Positions 1 through 4,945 of a stretch of DNA of 6,890 nt are shown here, in pieces (position 1 is the stretch's first letter; every line of letters begins with the position of its first letter). The notes under the pieces are model-generated. The model was not told the DNA's origin. It made no database searches and saw only the letters and a program-made list of their open reading frames with translations. The position numbers were made by a program, and so were the translations under genes. Source of the stretch: Scatomorpha intestinigallinarum (GTDB lineage: Bacteria > Bacillota > Clostridia > Oscillospirales > Oscillospiraceae); assembly GCA_018712225.1 (NCBI GenBank), contig DVHH01000045.1:1-6890 (forward strand), given 5' to 3'.

Positions 1-824
1 AGATCGCCGAGCTGGAGAGCTTTATACGCCGCTTCGCGGCCAACCGCTCGAAGTCCCGCCAGGCCACAAGCCGCCGCAAGCTCCTGGACAAGCTGACCAT
101 AGAGGAGCTGCCCGCGTCCAGCCGCCGTTACCCCTGGGTCGGATTCAAGGCCAACCGCGAGCCGGGTAAGGACAGGCTCTTTGTCACGGACCTCTGCAAG
201 TCCGTAGACGGCGTGCCGGTCCTCAAAAACGTGAGCTTCATCATGGGTAAGGAGGACAAGATCGCCGTCATCAGCCGCAACGAGCTGGCCGTGACGCTGC
301 TCTTCAAGCTGCTCATGGGCGAGGAGGAGCCGGATTCGGGCGAGATAAAGTGGGGCGTCTCGACGACGCAGGGCTATATGCCCACAGACAACAGCGCCTA
401 CTTCGAGGGCTGTGAGCTCTCCATCATGGACTGGATGCGGCAGTTTTCGGAGGACAAGCGCGAGAGCTATCTGCGCACCTTCCTTGGGCGTATGCTCTTC
501 TCGGGCGACGAGGTGTACAAGCCCGTAAACGTGCTCTCCGGCGGCGAGCGGGTGCGCTGCATGATCTCTAAGCTCATGCTCTCCGGCGCGAGCGTACTGC
601 TGCTCGACCAGCCGACGAACCACCTCGACCTTGAGAGCATCGCCGCCCTGAACAACGGCCTTGAGGCTTTCCCGCACAACATCATATTCTCCAGCCACGA
701 CCACCAGCTCACCCAAACCGTAGCCAACCGCATAATCGAAATAAACCCCGACGGCTCCATCACGGACAGGATGTGTACCTACGACGAATACATGGACCTC
801 GCCTCGATGGAGGAGGGAAGATAA
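1..824 (+). CDS. ABC-F family ATPase, YbiT-like (C-terminal part; 5' end outside window)
   Basis: Open from the window edge (frame begins at base 3) to TAA at 822-824, giving 273 visible residues. ABC-F proteins are soluble twin-ATPase factors that act on the ribosome. The visible part starts in the inter-domain linker (residues about 1-42, basic helix with FAANRSKSRQATSRR, as in E. coli YbiT) and then the second nucleotide-binding domain. The signature LSGGE (178-182) and the H-loop SHDH (231-234) are intact. The P-loop is not: where GxNGxGKST is expected the protein reads SRNELAVTL (91-99), lacking the glycines and the catalytic lysine. The Walker B/D-loop reads LDQPTNHLD (201-209), with Gln at the catalytic Glu position. 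The Q-loop glutamine also looks replaced (TDN). I believe such a degenerate second domain recurs in YbiT-like proteins of Clostridia and Bacteroidetes, so this is probably an inherited subfamily trait. The exact cellular role is unknown. Confidence 0.92.
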   Translation, partial: IAELESFIRRFAANRSKSRQATSRRKLLDKLTIEELPASSRRYPWVGFKANREPGKDRLFVTDLCKSVDGVPVLKNVSFIMGKEDKIAVISRNELAVTLLFKLLMGEEEPDSGEIKWGVSTTQGYMPTDNSAYFEGCELSIMDWMRQFSEDKRESYLRTFLGRMLFSGDEVYKPVNVLSGGERVRCMISKLMLSGASVLLLDQPTNHLDLESIAALNNGLEAFPHNIIFSSHDHQLTQTVANRIIEINPDGSITDRMCTYDEYMDLASMEEGR

Positions 825-829
825 AATAA

Positions 830-867
830 AAAACCCGGCCCCAGGCGGTTGCTTGGGGCCGGGTTTT
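830..867. terminator. Bidirectional intrinsic terminator between convergent genes
   Basis: A long GC-rich hairpin lies in the 46-bp gap between the converging ABC-F and MATE stop codons. Bases 830-844 (AAAACCCGGCCCCAG) pair with 853-867, with one G-T pair at 844/853, and the stem can extend by two more pairs to a four-base loop. Read on the minus strand it is followed by TTTTTTATTTTAT, an excellent U-tract, so it should strongly end the MATE transcript. Read on the plus strand the tract is TTTTGGTTT, weaker but still terminator-like, so it probably also ends the ABC-F transcript. Confidence 0.93.
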
Positions 868-870
868 GGT

Positions 871-2214
871 TTAATCCGTTTTGCCGGCGTAGTGGTATTT
901 CTTTCGCCGGCTCACGAGATAGTAGACCGACACAGTGAAGGCCAGGGCCTCTGCGGCGGGTACGGCTAGCCACACGCCGTCTATGTCCAGCAGCATCGGC
1001 AGTATGAGCAGCGACGCGACCAGGAACACCAGCGTCCGCAAAAACGAGATGACCGCTGACACCAGGCCGTCCGAAAAGGCCGTGAACATGCCCGAGGCGT
1101 AGATATTCAGCCCGGCAAACAGGAAGTTCACGCCGAACACTGCAAAGCCGTGCTTCGCCAGGCGGAACACCTCGCTGCCAGGCGAGGCGAACACGCCTAT
1201 GACCACCGAGGAAAACAGCTCCGAAAACGCAAACACCAGCACGGATGCGGCGGTCACCGCGCCCATGGATATCCTGAATATCTTCCTGAGCTGCGCGTCG
1301 TTCCTCCGGCCGTAGTTATAGCTTATGACCGGAGCAACGCCGCCGGAAAAGCCCATGAACGCCGAGGTCATAAAAAACTGCGCGTACAGCACCACGGTTA
1401 TGGCCGCGACCCCGGCCTCCCCCGCGTATTTCAGCATCAGCTTGTTGAATATAAAGGTCGTTATGGAGACGGCTATGTTGTTCACCATCTCAGACGAGCC
1501 GTTGGCGCAGCTGTGCAGCAGAACCCCTTTCCTGAAAACCGGCCGGACAAAGCACAGCGTCCCCCTGCGGTTAAACGAGAAATACAGCAGCCCGGCCAGC
1601 GCCGGGACGGCGTAGCCCATGGAGGTAGCGATAGCCGCGCCAGTGACGCCCATGCCGCAGAGCTTTATGAACACATAGTCGAAGACGACGTTCACACAGC
1701 CGCCTATGATGGTCGTCACAAGGCCCAGCGCTGGCTTGCCCGCGGTCACGAAAAAGGTCTGGAAAAGCATCTGGAACACCGCAGGCAGCGCAGCCGCCAG
1801 CAGCACGCGCAGATAGTCGCAGCAGTAACCGTAGAGGCTGGGCGTCGCGCCCAGTGCGAGGACTATCTCCTCCAGAAACAGCAGCCCGAAGACCGTGAAC
1901 GCCTCACCGACCACCAGGCCGGCGACGATTATGAGGGTGAAATTCTCTTTGGCTTCCCGCTCCCTCTTCTCCCCCATGTTCCGGGCTATAACGGCGCTGC
2001 CGCCCGTGGCCAGCATGATAGAAACTGCTATTATGGCGCTCGGGACAGGATAGACTATATTGAGCGCCGAAAGGGCGTTTTCGCCCACAAGGTTCGCAAC
2101 GAACACGCCGTCCACCATCTGGTACAGGGACATAAAAACCAGCATCACCGTGGTCGGCATGGCAAATCTTATAAGGGTATGTGTATTGAATTCCTGTGAT
2201 AATCGGTTTTTCAT
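871..2214 (-). CDS. MATE family efflux transporter
   Basis: Predicted polytopic inner-membrane exporter of the MATE (NorM/DinF/MepA) family. These use a Na+ or H+ gradient to expel cationic drugs and other organic compounds. From ATG at 2212-2214 the protein is 447 residues (MKNRLSQEFN...), the usual size of about 440-460 with twelve expected helices. Family-like features are the first helix with MPTTVMLVFMSLYQMVDGVFVA (about 19-40), the LNIVYPVPSAI segment, the loop ATGGSAVIARNMGEK, the mid-protein GKPALGLVTTIIGG and NVVFDYVFIK, and the second-half GFSGGVAPVISYNYGRR. The frame stays open upstream into the MarR gene, but only through a TTG and a charged extension unlike the family, so the ATG is preferred. 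It lies 43 bp downstream of the MarR gene on the same strand, as in other MarR-MATE pairs such as mepR-mepA. The substrate cannot be told from sequence. Confidence 0.93.
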   Translation of the reverse strand: MKNRLSQEFNTHTLIRFAMPTTVMLVFMSLYQMVDGVFVANLVGENALSALNIVYPVPSAIIAVSIMLATGGSAVIARNMGEKREREAKENFTLIIVAGLVVGEAFTVFGLLFLEEIVLALGATPSLYGYCCDYLRVLLAAALPAVFQMLFQTFFVTAGKPALGLVTTIIGGCVNVVFDYVFIKLCGMGVTGAAIATSMGYAVPALAGLLYFSFNRRGTLCFVRPVFRKGVLLHSCANGSSEMVNNIAVSITTFIFNKLMLKYAGEAGVAAITVVLYAQFFMTSAFMGFSGGVAPVISYNYGRRNDAQLRKIFRISMGAVTAASVLVFAFSELFSSVVIGVFASPGSEVFRLAKHGFAVFGVNFLFAGLNIYASGMFTAFSDGLVSAVISFLRTLVFLVASLLILPMLLDIDGVWLAVPAAEALAFTVSVYYLVSRRKKYHYAGKTD

Positions 2215-2226
2215 AGTTATATTTTC

Positions 2227-2240
2227 GGGTCCTCCGACCC
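2227..2240 (-). promoter_or_regulatory. Ribosome binding site of the MATE gene, in a small hairpin
   Basis: On the minus strand GGAGG (2231-2235) is the only Shine-Dalgarno-like sequence ahead of the MATE ATG, but it ends 16 nt from the start codon, longer than the usual 5-10. It sits within GGGTC-GGAG-GACCC, a 5-bp stem (2236-2240 with 2227-2231) whose loop exposes most of the core. The placement is visible in the sequence; any effect on translation is inference. Confidence 0.5.
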
Positions 2241-2257
2241 CGGTCTTTTTGCCCCCT

Positions 2258-2710
2258 TCAAGGGGAGCCTCCCGGCGCGGCGTCCTCGCAGGCTTCCTGC
2301 AGCCGCGCCGCAAATTCTTCAAAAACTTCCGTTATGCCCGCTCCGCACCTCTTCAGCGTCTCGTCATAAGCCCGCGCCTCCGCCTGCTTCAGCGTCCGCA
2401 GCACCTCGTCGCTGTGCTGCCGCCCCGCCTCCGTCAGGCATATCAGCTTCTCCTTGCTGTGAGGCTCGTGCCGCAGGACTATCAGGCCGTCGCGGACACA
2501 TTCCTTTATGAGCGTGTTTATCGTCGTCTTCGGAATGAGCCACTCCTCGCATATCTGCTTCTGCGTATAGTGGCCGCCGTCGCTCAGCGCGTACAGGAGC
2601 GCCAGCAGGTTCTCCTTTATCCCCACCTTCCGGCCCCAGCGGTAATATATCTCGTCTATGCGGTTCAGACTCAGCATTATTCGGCGTATCTGGACCTCCT
2701 TATCCTCCAT
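2258..2710 (-). CDS. MarR family transcriptional regulator
   Basis: A 150-residue winged helix-turn-helix protein, the typical MarR length. Residues 1-45 form the N-terminal dimerisation helices. The helix-turn-helix runs about 47-75 (YTQKQICEEWLIPKTTINTL, recognition helix about 61-75, then VRDGLI). The wing is about 80-93 (RHEPHSKEKLICLTEAG), followed by the long C-terminal dimerisation helix (about 96-140). MarR proteins bind palindromic DNA as dimers and are usually released by small ligands. ATG at 2708-2710 has a purine-rich AGGAAGGGGG ribosome binding site. It is the first gene of a two-gene unit with the MATE exporter, and its promoter carries twin operator-like sites, so it most likely represses itself and the exporter. 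The inducer is unknown. Four Cys residues (54, 71, 91, 122, 141 region) are present but no known redox-sensing pattern is evident. Confidence 0.92.
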   Translation of the reverse strand: MEDKEVQIRRIMLSLNRIDEIYYRWGRKVGIKENLLALLYALSDGGHYTQKQICEEWLIPKTTINTLIKECVRDGLIVLRHEPHSKEKLICLTEAGRQHSDEVLRTLKQAEARAYDETLKRCGAGITEVFEEFAARLQEACEDAAPGGSP

Positions 2711-2733
2711 CTATCGCGTCCCCCTTCCTGTTC

Positions 2734-2772
2734 AGTACGAATCCGTATTTTAGTATAATACGAATTCGTACT
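2734..2772 (-). promoter_or_regulatory. Twin operator-like sites in the marR-MATE promoter
   Basis: Two 16-bp sites lie in inverted orientation. The first, AGTACGAATCCGTATT, is at 2734-2749. The second, at 2757-2772, reads AGTACGAATTCGTATT on the minus strand, a single-base difference. Each is itself palindromic: the core TACGAATTCGTA is perfect in the second and has one broken pair in the first. The centres are 23 bp apart, about two helical turns. One site fills the -35/-10 spacer and the other covers the expected transcription start. This is the arrangement expected for an autorepressor of the MarR family. Binding is inferred. Confidence 0.82.
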
Positions 2773-2780
2773 ATTGTCAA
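2752..2780 (-). promoter_or_regulatory. SigA-type promoter of marR-MATE
   Basis: On the minus strand a perfect -35 TTGACA (2780-2775) is followed by a 17-bp spacer and -10 TATACT (2757-2752), five of six to consensus. Transcription should start near 2745, about 35 nt before the MarR ATG. Both core elements abut or overlap the twin operator-like sites. Confidence 0.88.
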
Positions 2781-2784
2781 GCAT

Positions 2785-2815
2785 AAAAACAGCGGCCGCT
2801 GTATGCGGCCGCTGT
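2785..2815 (-). terminator. Intrinsic terminator of the zinc-ribbon protein gene
   Basis: An 11-bp perfect stem, ACAGCGGCCGC (2789-2799) with its complement at 2805-2815, has a 5-nt loop TGTAT. On the minus strand it is followed by TTTTTATG. It lies 17 bp beyond the stop codon of the upstream minus-strand gene and immediately before the marR promoter, so it separates the two transcription units. Confidence 0.9.
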
Positions 2816-2832
2816 TCAGTATTCGCTTTTCG

Positions 2833-3480
2833 TCAACCGACGTAGCGGACTATGGCGGTGTCGCTGGCGCCGTAGACGGTGACGGTGACGTTGCAGCTGC
2901 CGGAACCTACGCCGGTGAGGGTGCAGCGGGTCGGGTCGTCAGCGCTGACCTCGACCTTAACGACGTTCGGGTCGCTGCTCTCCCAGACTATCGCCTCCGC
3001 GGGAATCTCGACCGTCATGGGCCAGATGGAGGCTGTAGCGGTCAGCGGCGCGGAGATGGTCACATCATCACCAAGAGGCTCGCTGCCATAATAGATGGTG
3101 ACGCTTTCGATCGTCGGGGTGGGCGTGGGCGTGGGCGTCGCGGTCGGGGGAACGGTCGGGTCGGTAAGCTCGTTCGCGCTCGGCACGACGGGCACGGTGG
3201 GCGAGGGCTTGGTGACGCCGCCGCTGTTCAGGCTCATGGAAATGAGCACGACGACGGCCAAAATGACCGCAACGAGCAGGATGGCGCCGAAAATGAGCTG
3301 CCAGCGCGCGTTCACAGCCGCCCTCTGGCCGGAGGGCGTAGACATATCTTCGTCGGGCGTGGGGCCGGGTACCCGCTCGCTCTGGCGGACGCGCCGCGTG
3401 CCGCAATATGGGCAGCGGCCTCTCATCCCGGAAAACTGCCGGCCGCAGCGGCGGCAGGTCACGCGAGGAATAAAGCTCAT
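2833..3480 (-). CDS. Membrane-anchored zinc-ribbon protein with bacterial Ig-like (Big2-type) domain
   Basis: A 215-residue protein with four regions. Residues 9-26 form a zinc ribbon with two CxxC knuckles (CRRC at 9-12, CPYC at 23-26). A basic, Pro-rich segment follows. Residues about 61-82 form one strongly hydrophobic helix (LIFGAILLVAVILAVVVLI). A Pro/Thr linker at about 91-123 contains TPTPTPTPT. Residues about 125-214 resemble a Big2-type Ig fold (VWESSDPNVVKVEV, then CTLTGVGSGSCNVTVTVYG). There is no cleavable signal peptide. The cytoplasmic ribbon and preceding positive charges suggest N-in topology, with the Ig domain outside the cell. ATG at 3478-3480 has GGAGGA six bases upstream. 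It is a single-gene unit with its own terminator. Function is unknown: the domains suggest surface or cell-wall interaction, but I cannot name a partner. Confidence 0.85.
   Translation of the reverse strand: MSFIPRVTCRRCGRQFSGMRGRCPYCGTRRVRQSERVPGPTPDEDMSTPSGQRAAVNARWQLIFGAILLVAVILAVVVLISMSLNSGGVTKPSPTVPVVPSANELTDPTVPPTATPTPTPTPTIESVTIYYGSEPLGDDVTISAPLTATASIWPMTVEIPAEAIVWESSDPNVVKVEVSADDPTRCTLTGVGSGSCNVTVTVYGASDTAIVRYVG
3121..3138 (-). repeat. Hexanucleotide repeat encoding the Thr-Pro linker
   Basis: Three exact tandem copies of GGGCGT (plus strand), flanked by near-copies, encode alternating Thr-Pro within residues about 115-121 of the zinc-ribbon/Ig protein. Six-base units keep frame, so slippage would only change linker length. 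Confidence 0.7.
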
Positions 3481-3500
3481 GGAGGTTCCTCCGTTCCTTG

Positions 3501-3551
3501 AAGAGTAATATTATACATTTCTGCATAAAATGCTAACATAATATTACTCTT
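3501..3551. repeat. 51-bp inverted-repeat structure, possible operator pair
   Basis: AAGAGTAATATTAT (3501-3514) recurs as a perfect inverted copy at 3538-3551, separated by 23 bp. A shorter stem, CATTT/AAATG (3516-3520 with 3528-3532), is nested inside. Each 14-bp arm also contains the 8-bp palindrome TAATATTA, so it could equally be two binding sites for a dimeric regulator. It lies between the ypeB stop and the zinc-ribbon gene, and one arm overlaps that gene's likely -10 box. It is AT-rich and lacks a clear U-tract, so it is not a typical terminator. Confidence 0.75.
3510..3538 (-). promoter_or_regulatory. Probable promoter of the zinc-ribbon/Ig protein gene
   Basis: A perfect -10 TATAAT lies on the minus strand at 3515-3510, about 30 bp upstream of the ATG. 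The hexamer 17 bp upstream (TGTTAG, 3538-3533) is a poor -35, so the promoter may need an activator or be weak. The -10 overlaps one arm of the inverted repeat at 3501-3551. Confidence 0.45.
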
Positions 3552-3565
3552 TTCCGGGCCGTTCG

Positions 3566-4885
3566 TCAAGTGCGGCCTATTTCAATTTTGGTCTGTTCGC
3601 CGGTTTTCGCGTCCACGTAGACCGTGACGGTAGAGCCATCCTCAGCTTCGCAGGGGAAAACGTAGCACAGCCGCTCTCCGCCGCCCTCTGTCAGCGCGGC
3701 CATCAGCATGGGAGAGGCAGCCTTAAGCTCCGCAGGCAGGGCCTCCGCCGCCTGTTCGGCGCTTATGGAGGGCTCGCCCAGGTCGCGCTCGGTGTGGTTC
3801 AGGATATAGTTCGTGGCGTCGTAGGAACACACGGAGCCGTCGTCGAGCGCGATGGATATGCTCACGGCATCAGCCGGGTACACCACCCCGTTCTCGCTGC
3901 CCGCGAAGGTGAAGGCGGCAAGCCCGCCGTCCTCCGACGACGAGAGCAGCTGCGTGACGTTCATGCCGGCCTGCTCCAGGAAGTCCTCCGCGGCCGCCTG
4001 CGCCTGCTCGGCGTTCAGCTGCGGCGAGCTCACCCGGCGGGAGCCGGTGACGCTCAGCACCTGTCCGCCCTGCTCGGAGACGCTTATCATGCGGAAGTCG
4101 CCCTCGCCGTCCCCGACGCTGAAGCTCCAGCAGGGCAGATCGCAGGAGGCGCGGCCCACGCTCTCCAGCTCCGACTGCGGGACGCCCAGGAAATCCGCTG
4201 CGACGGCCTTTGCCTCTTCTTCCGTGACGCTCTCGGCGCCGTCGAGCGATTTTGCCGTGACGGACAGCGCAGAGGCGGAATACTTGCCGTCATATTCCAG
4301 CTCGGGGAACTCATCCAGCTCGGAGTCTATGCGGCGCAGCTCGCAGCCCACGGTACCCTCTTCCCCGTCGTCGGCGCAGGCGGCGTAGCTGTCGAGCTTC
4401 AACGCGCCCTCGGAAAACTGGGTACCGAGCTGGGTAGCCTGGGACGCAAGGTCCGACACGGACTCGGATATCTCGCGCAGCTGTTCCATCGTCTCCTCGT
4501 CGGGCAGCCTGCCCTCGGCGCCCTCGCGCGAGAGCCAGAGCGCCCAGTCGCCCGCGCTGTTTATATAGCCCGAGAGCTTCTCAAGCTCCGTCGTGGTATA
4601 CGGCATCGCAGCCAGCGCGCTCACCGCTCCGGACGCATTGGCCGCCGCTTTGGCGCACAGCTGCGAGAAAAGCGGGGCGTTCGTCGCATAGGTGCTCTCA
4701 CGCAGCGCCTCATCCATGGAGTTCAGCGACGAGGCCAGCTCGCCCATGGCTACGCTGCCGTAGGACTGACCTGCGCGCATGGCGTTAAGGCCGTTCTGGC
4801 TCTCATTCCAGGCAAAAAGTCCCGTCACGATGAGCGCAACGCTCAGGACGGCTATGATGATATATGCAGTTGACTTTTTCATCAT
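3566..4885 (-). CDS. ypeB: Germination protein YpeB
   Basis: YpeB is a spore protein needed for incorporation and stability of the cortex-lytic enzyme SleB, so it acts in cortex breakdown during germination. The product is 439 residues (B. subtilis YpeB is about 450). An N-terminal uncleaved membrane helix spans about 6-26 (TAYIIIAVLSVALIVTGLFAW). A helical N-domain follows to about 210, with the family-like stretch MPYTTTELEKLSGYINSAGD (94-113). Three PepSY/YPEB-type repeats come next, at about 219-285, 288-362 and 373-437. The segments YPADAVSISIALDDG (336-350) and LCYVFPCEAEDG (407-416) match the B. subtilis protein closely from memory. ATG-ATG at 4880-4885 follows GGAGGAGGTG; the frame extends upstream only to a TTG with no ribosome site. 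It lies downstream of gltX on the same strand. The usual partner sleB is not in the window. Eight Cys residues lie outside the membrane helix, unusual against B. subtilis. Confidence 0.92.
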   Translation of the reverse strand: MMKKSTAYIIIAVLSVALIVTGLFAWNESQNGLNAMRAGQSYGSVAMGELASSLNSMDEALRESTYATNAPLFSQLCAKAAANASGAVSALAAMPYTTTELEKLSGYINSAGDWALWLSREGAEGRLPDEETMEQLREISESVSDLASQATQLGTQFSEGALKLDSYAACADDGEEGTVGCELRRIDSELDEFPELEYDGKYSASALSVTAKSLDGAESVTEEEAKAVAADFLGVPQSELESVGRASCDLPCWSFSVGDGEGDFRMISVSEQGGQVLSVTGSRRVSSPQLNAEQAQAAAEDFLEQAGMNVTQLLSSSEDGGLAAFTFAGSENGVVYPADAVSISIALDDGSVCSYDATNYILNHTERDLGEPSISAEQAAEALPAELKAASPMLMAALTEGGGERLCYVFPCEAEDGSTVTVYVDAKTGEQTKIEIGRT

Positions 4886-4890
4886 ATTAA

Positions 4891-4930
4891 AAAACACCTC
4901 CTCCGGTATTTTCTCCGAAAGAGGCGTTTT
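4891..4930 (-). promoter_or_regulatory. Terminator-like hairpin over the ypeB ribosome binding site
   Basis: On the minus strand AAAACGCCTC (4930-4921) can pair with GAGGTGTTTT (4900-4891): ten pairs including one G-U, around a 20-nt loop. It is followed by TT then AAT and the ypeB start, so the T-run after the stem is TTTTTT. It lies 16 bp after the gltX stop and could act as a weak intrinsic terminator. The 3' arm includes part of GGAGGAGGTG, the ypeB Shine-Dalgarno, so folding could also hide the ribosome site. Either role is inference. Confidence 0.55.
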
Positions 4931-4945
4931 CACAATATGCAATTT

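Noticed and set aside
1150..2199. 349-codon plus-strand open frame
   Set aside because: It is antisense to the MATE gene, is rich in Arg/His/Gln/Gly with no family resemblance, and has no ribosome site. It is a shadow of the GC-rich coding strand.
2215..2322. 36-residue N-terminal extension of the MATE protein overlapping marR
   Set aside because: It begins at TTG without a convincing ribosome site and is very basic and Pro/Gly-rich, unlike MATE N-termini. The ATG at 2214 fits the family.
2785..2815. GCGGCCGC repeats considered as a recombination or operator site
   Set aside because: The stem, loop and T-run right after a minus-strand stop codon make an ordinary intrinsic terminator.
3794..4873. 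359-codon plus-strand open frame opposite ypeB
   Set aside because: Low-complexity Arg/Gly/Ala/Leu composition with no recognisable domain. The minus strand encodes a clear YpeB.
4886..4942. 19-residue N-terminal extension of YpeB
   Set aside because: It would start at TTG with no ribosome site, while GGAGGAGGTG lies just before the ATG-ATG at 4885.
4910..4945. SigG-type promoter for ypeB
   Set aside because: TGCATA (minus strand, 4941-4936) resembles a SigG -35, but no CATACTA-like -10 occurs at 17-18 bp spacing.
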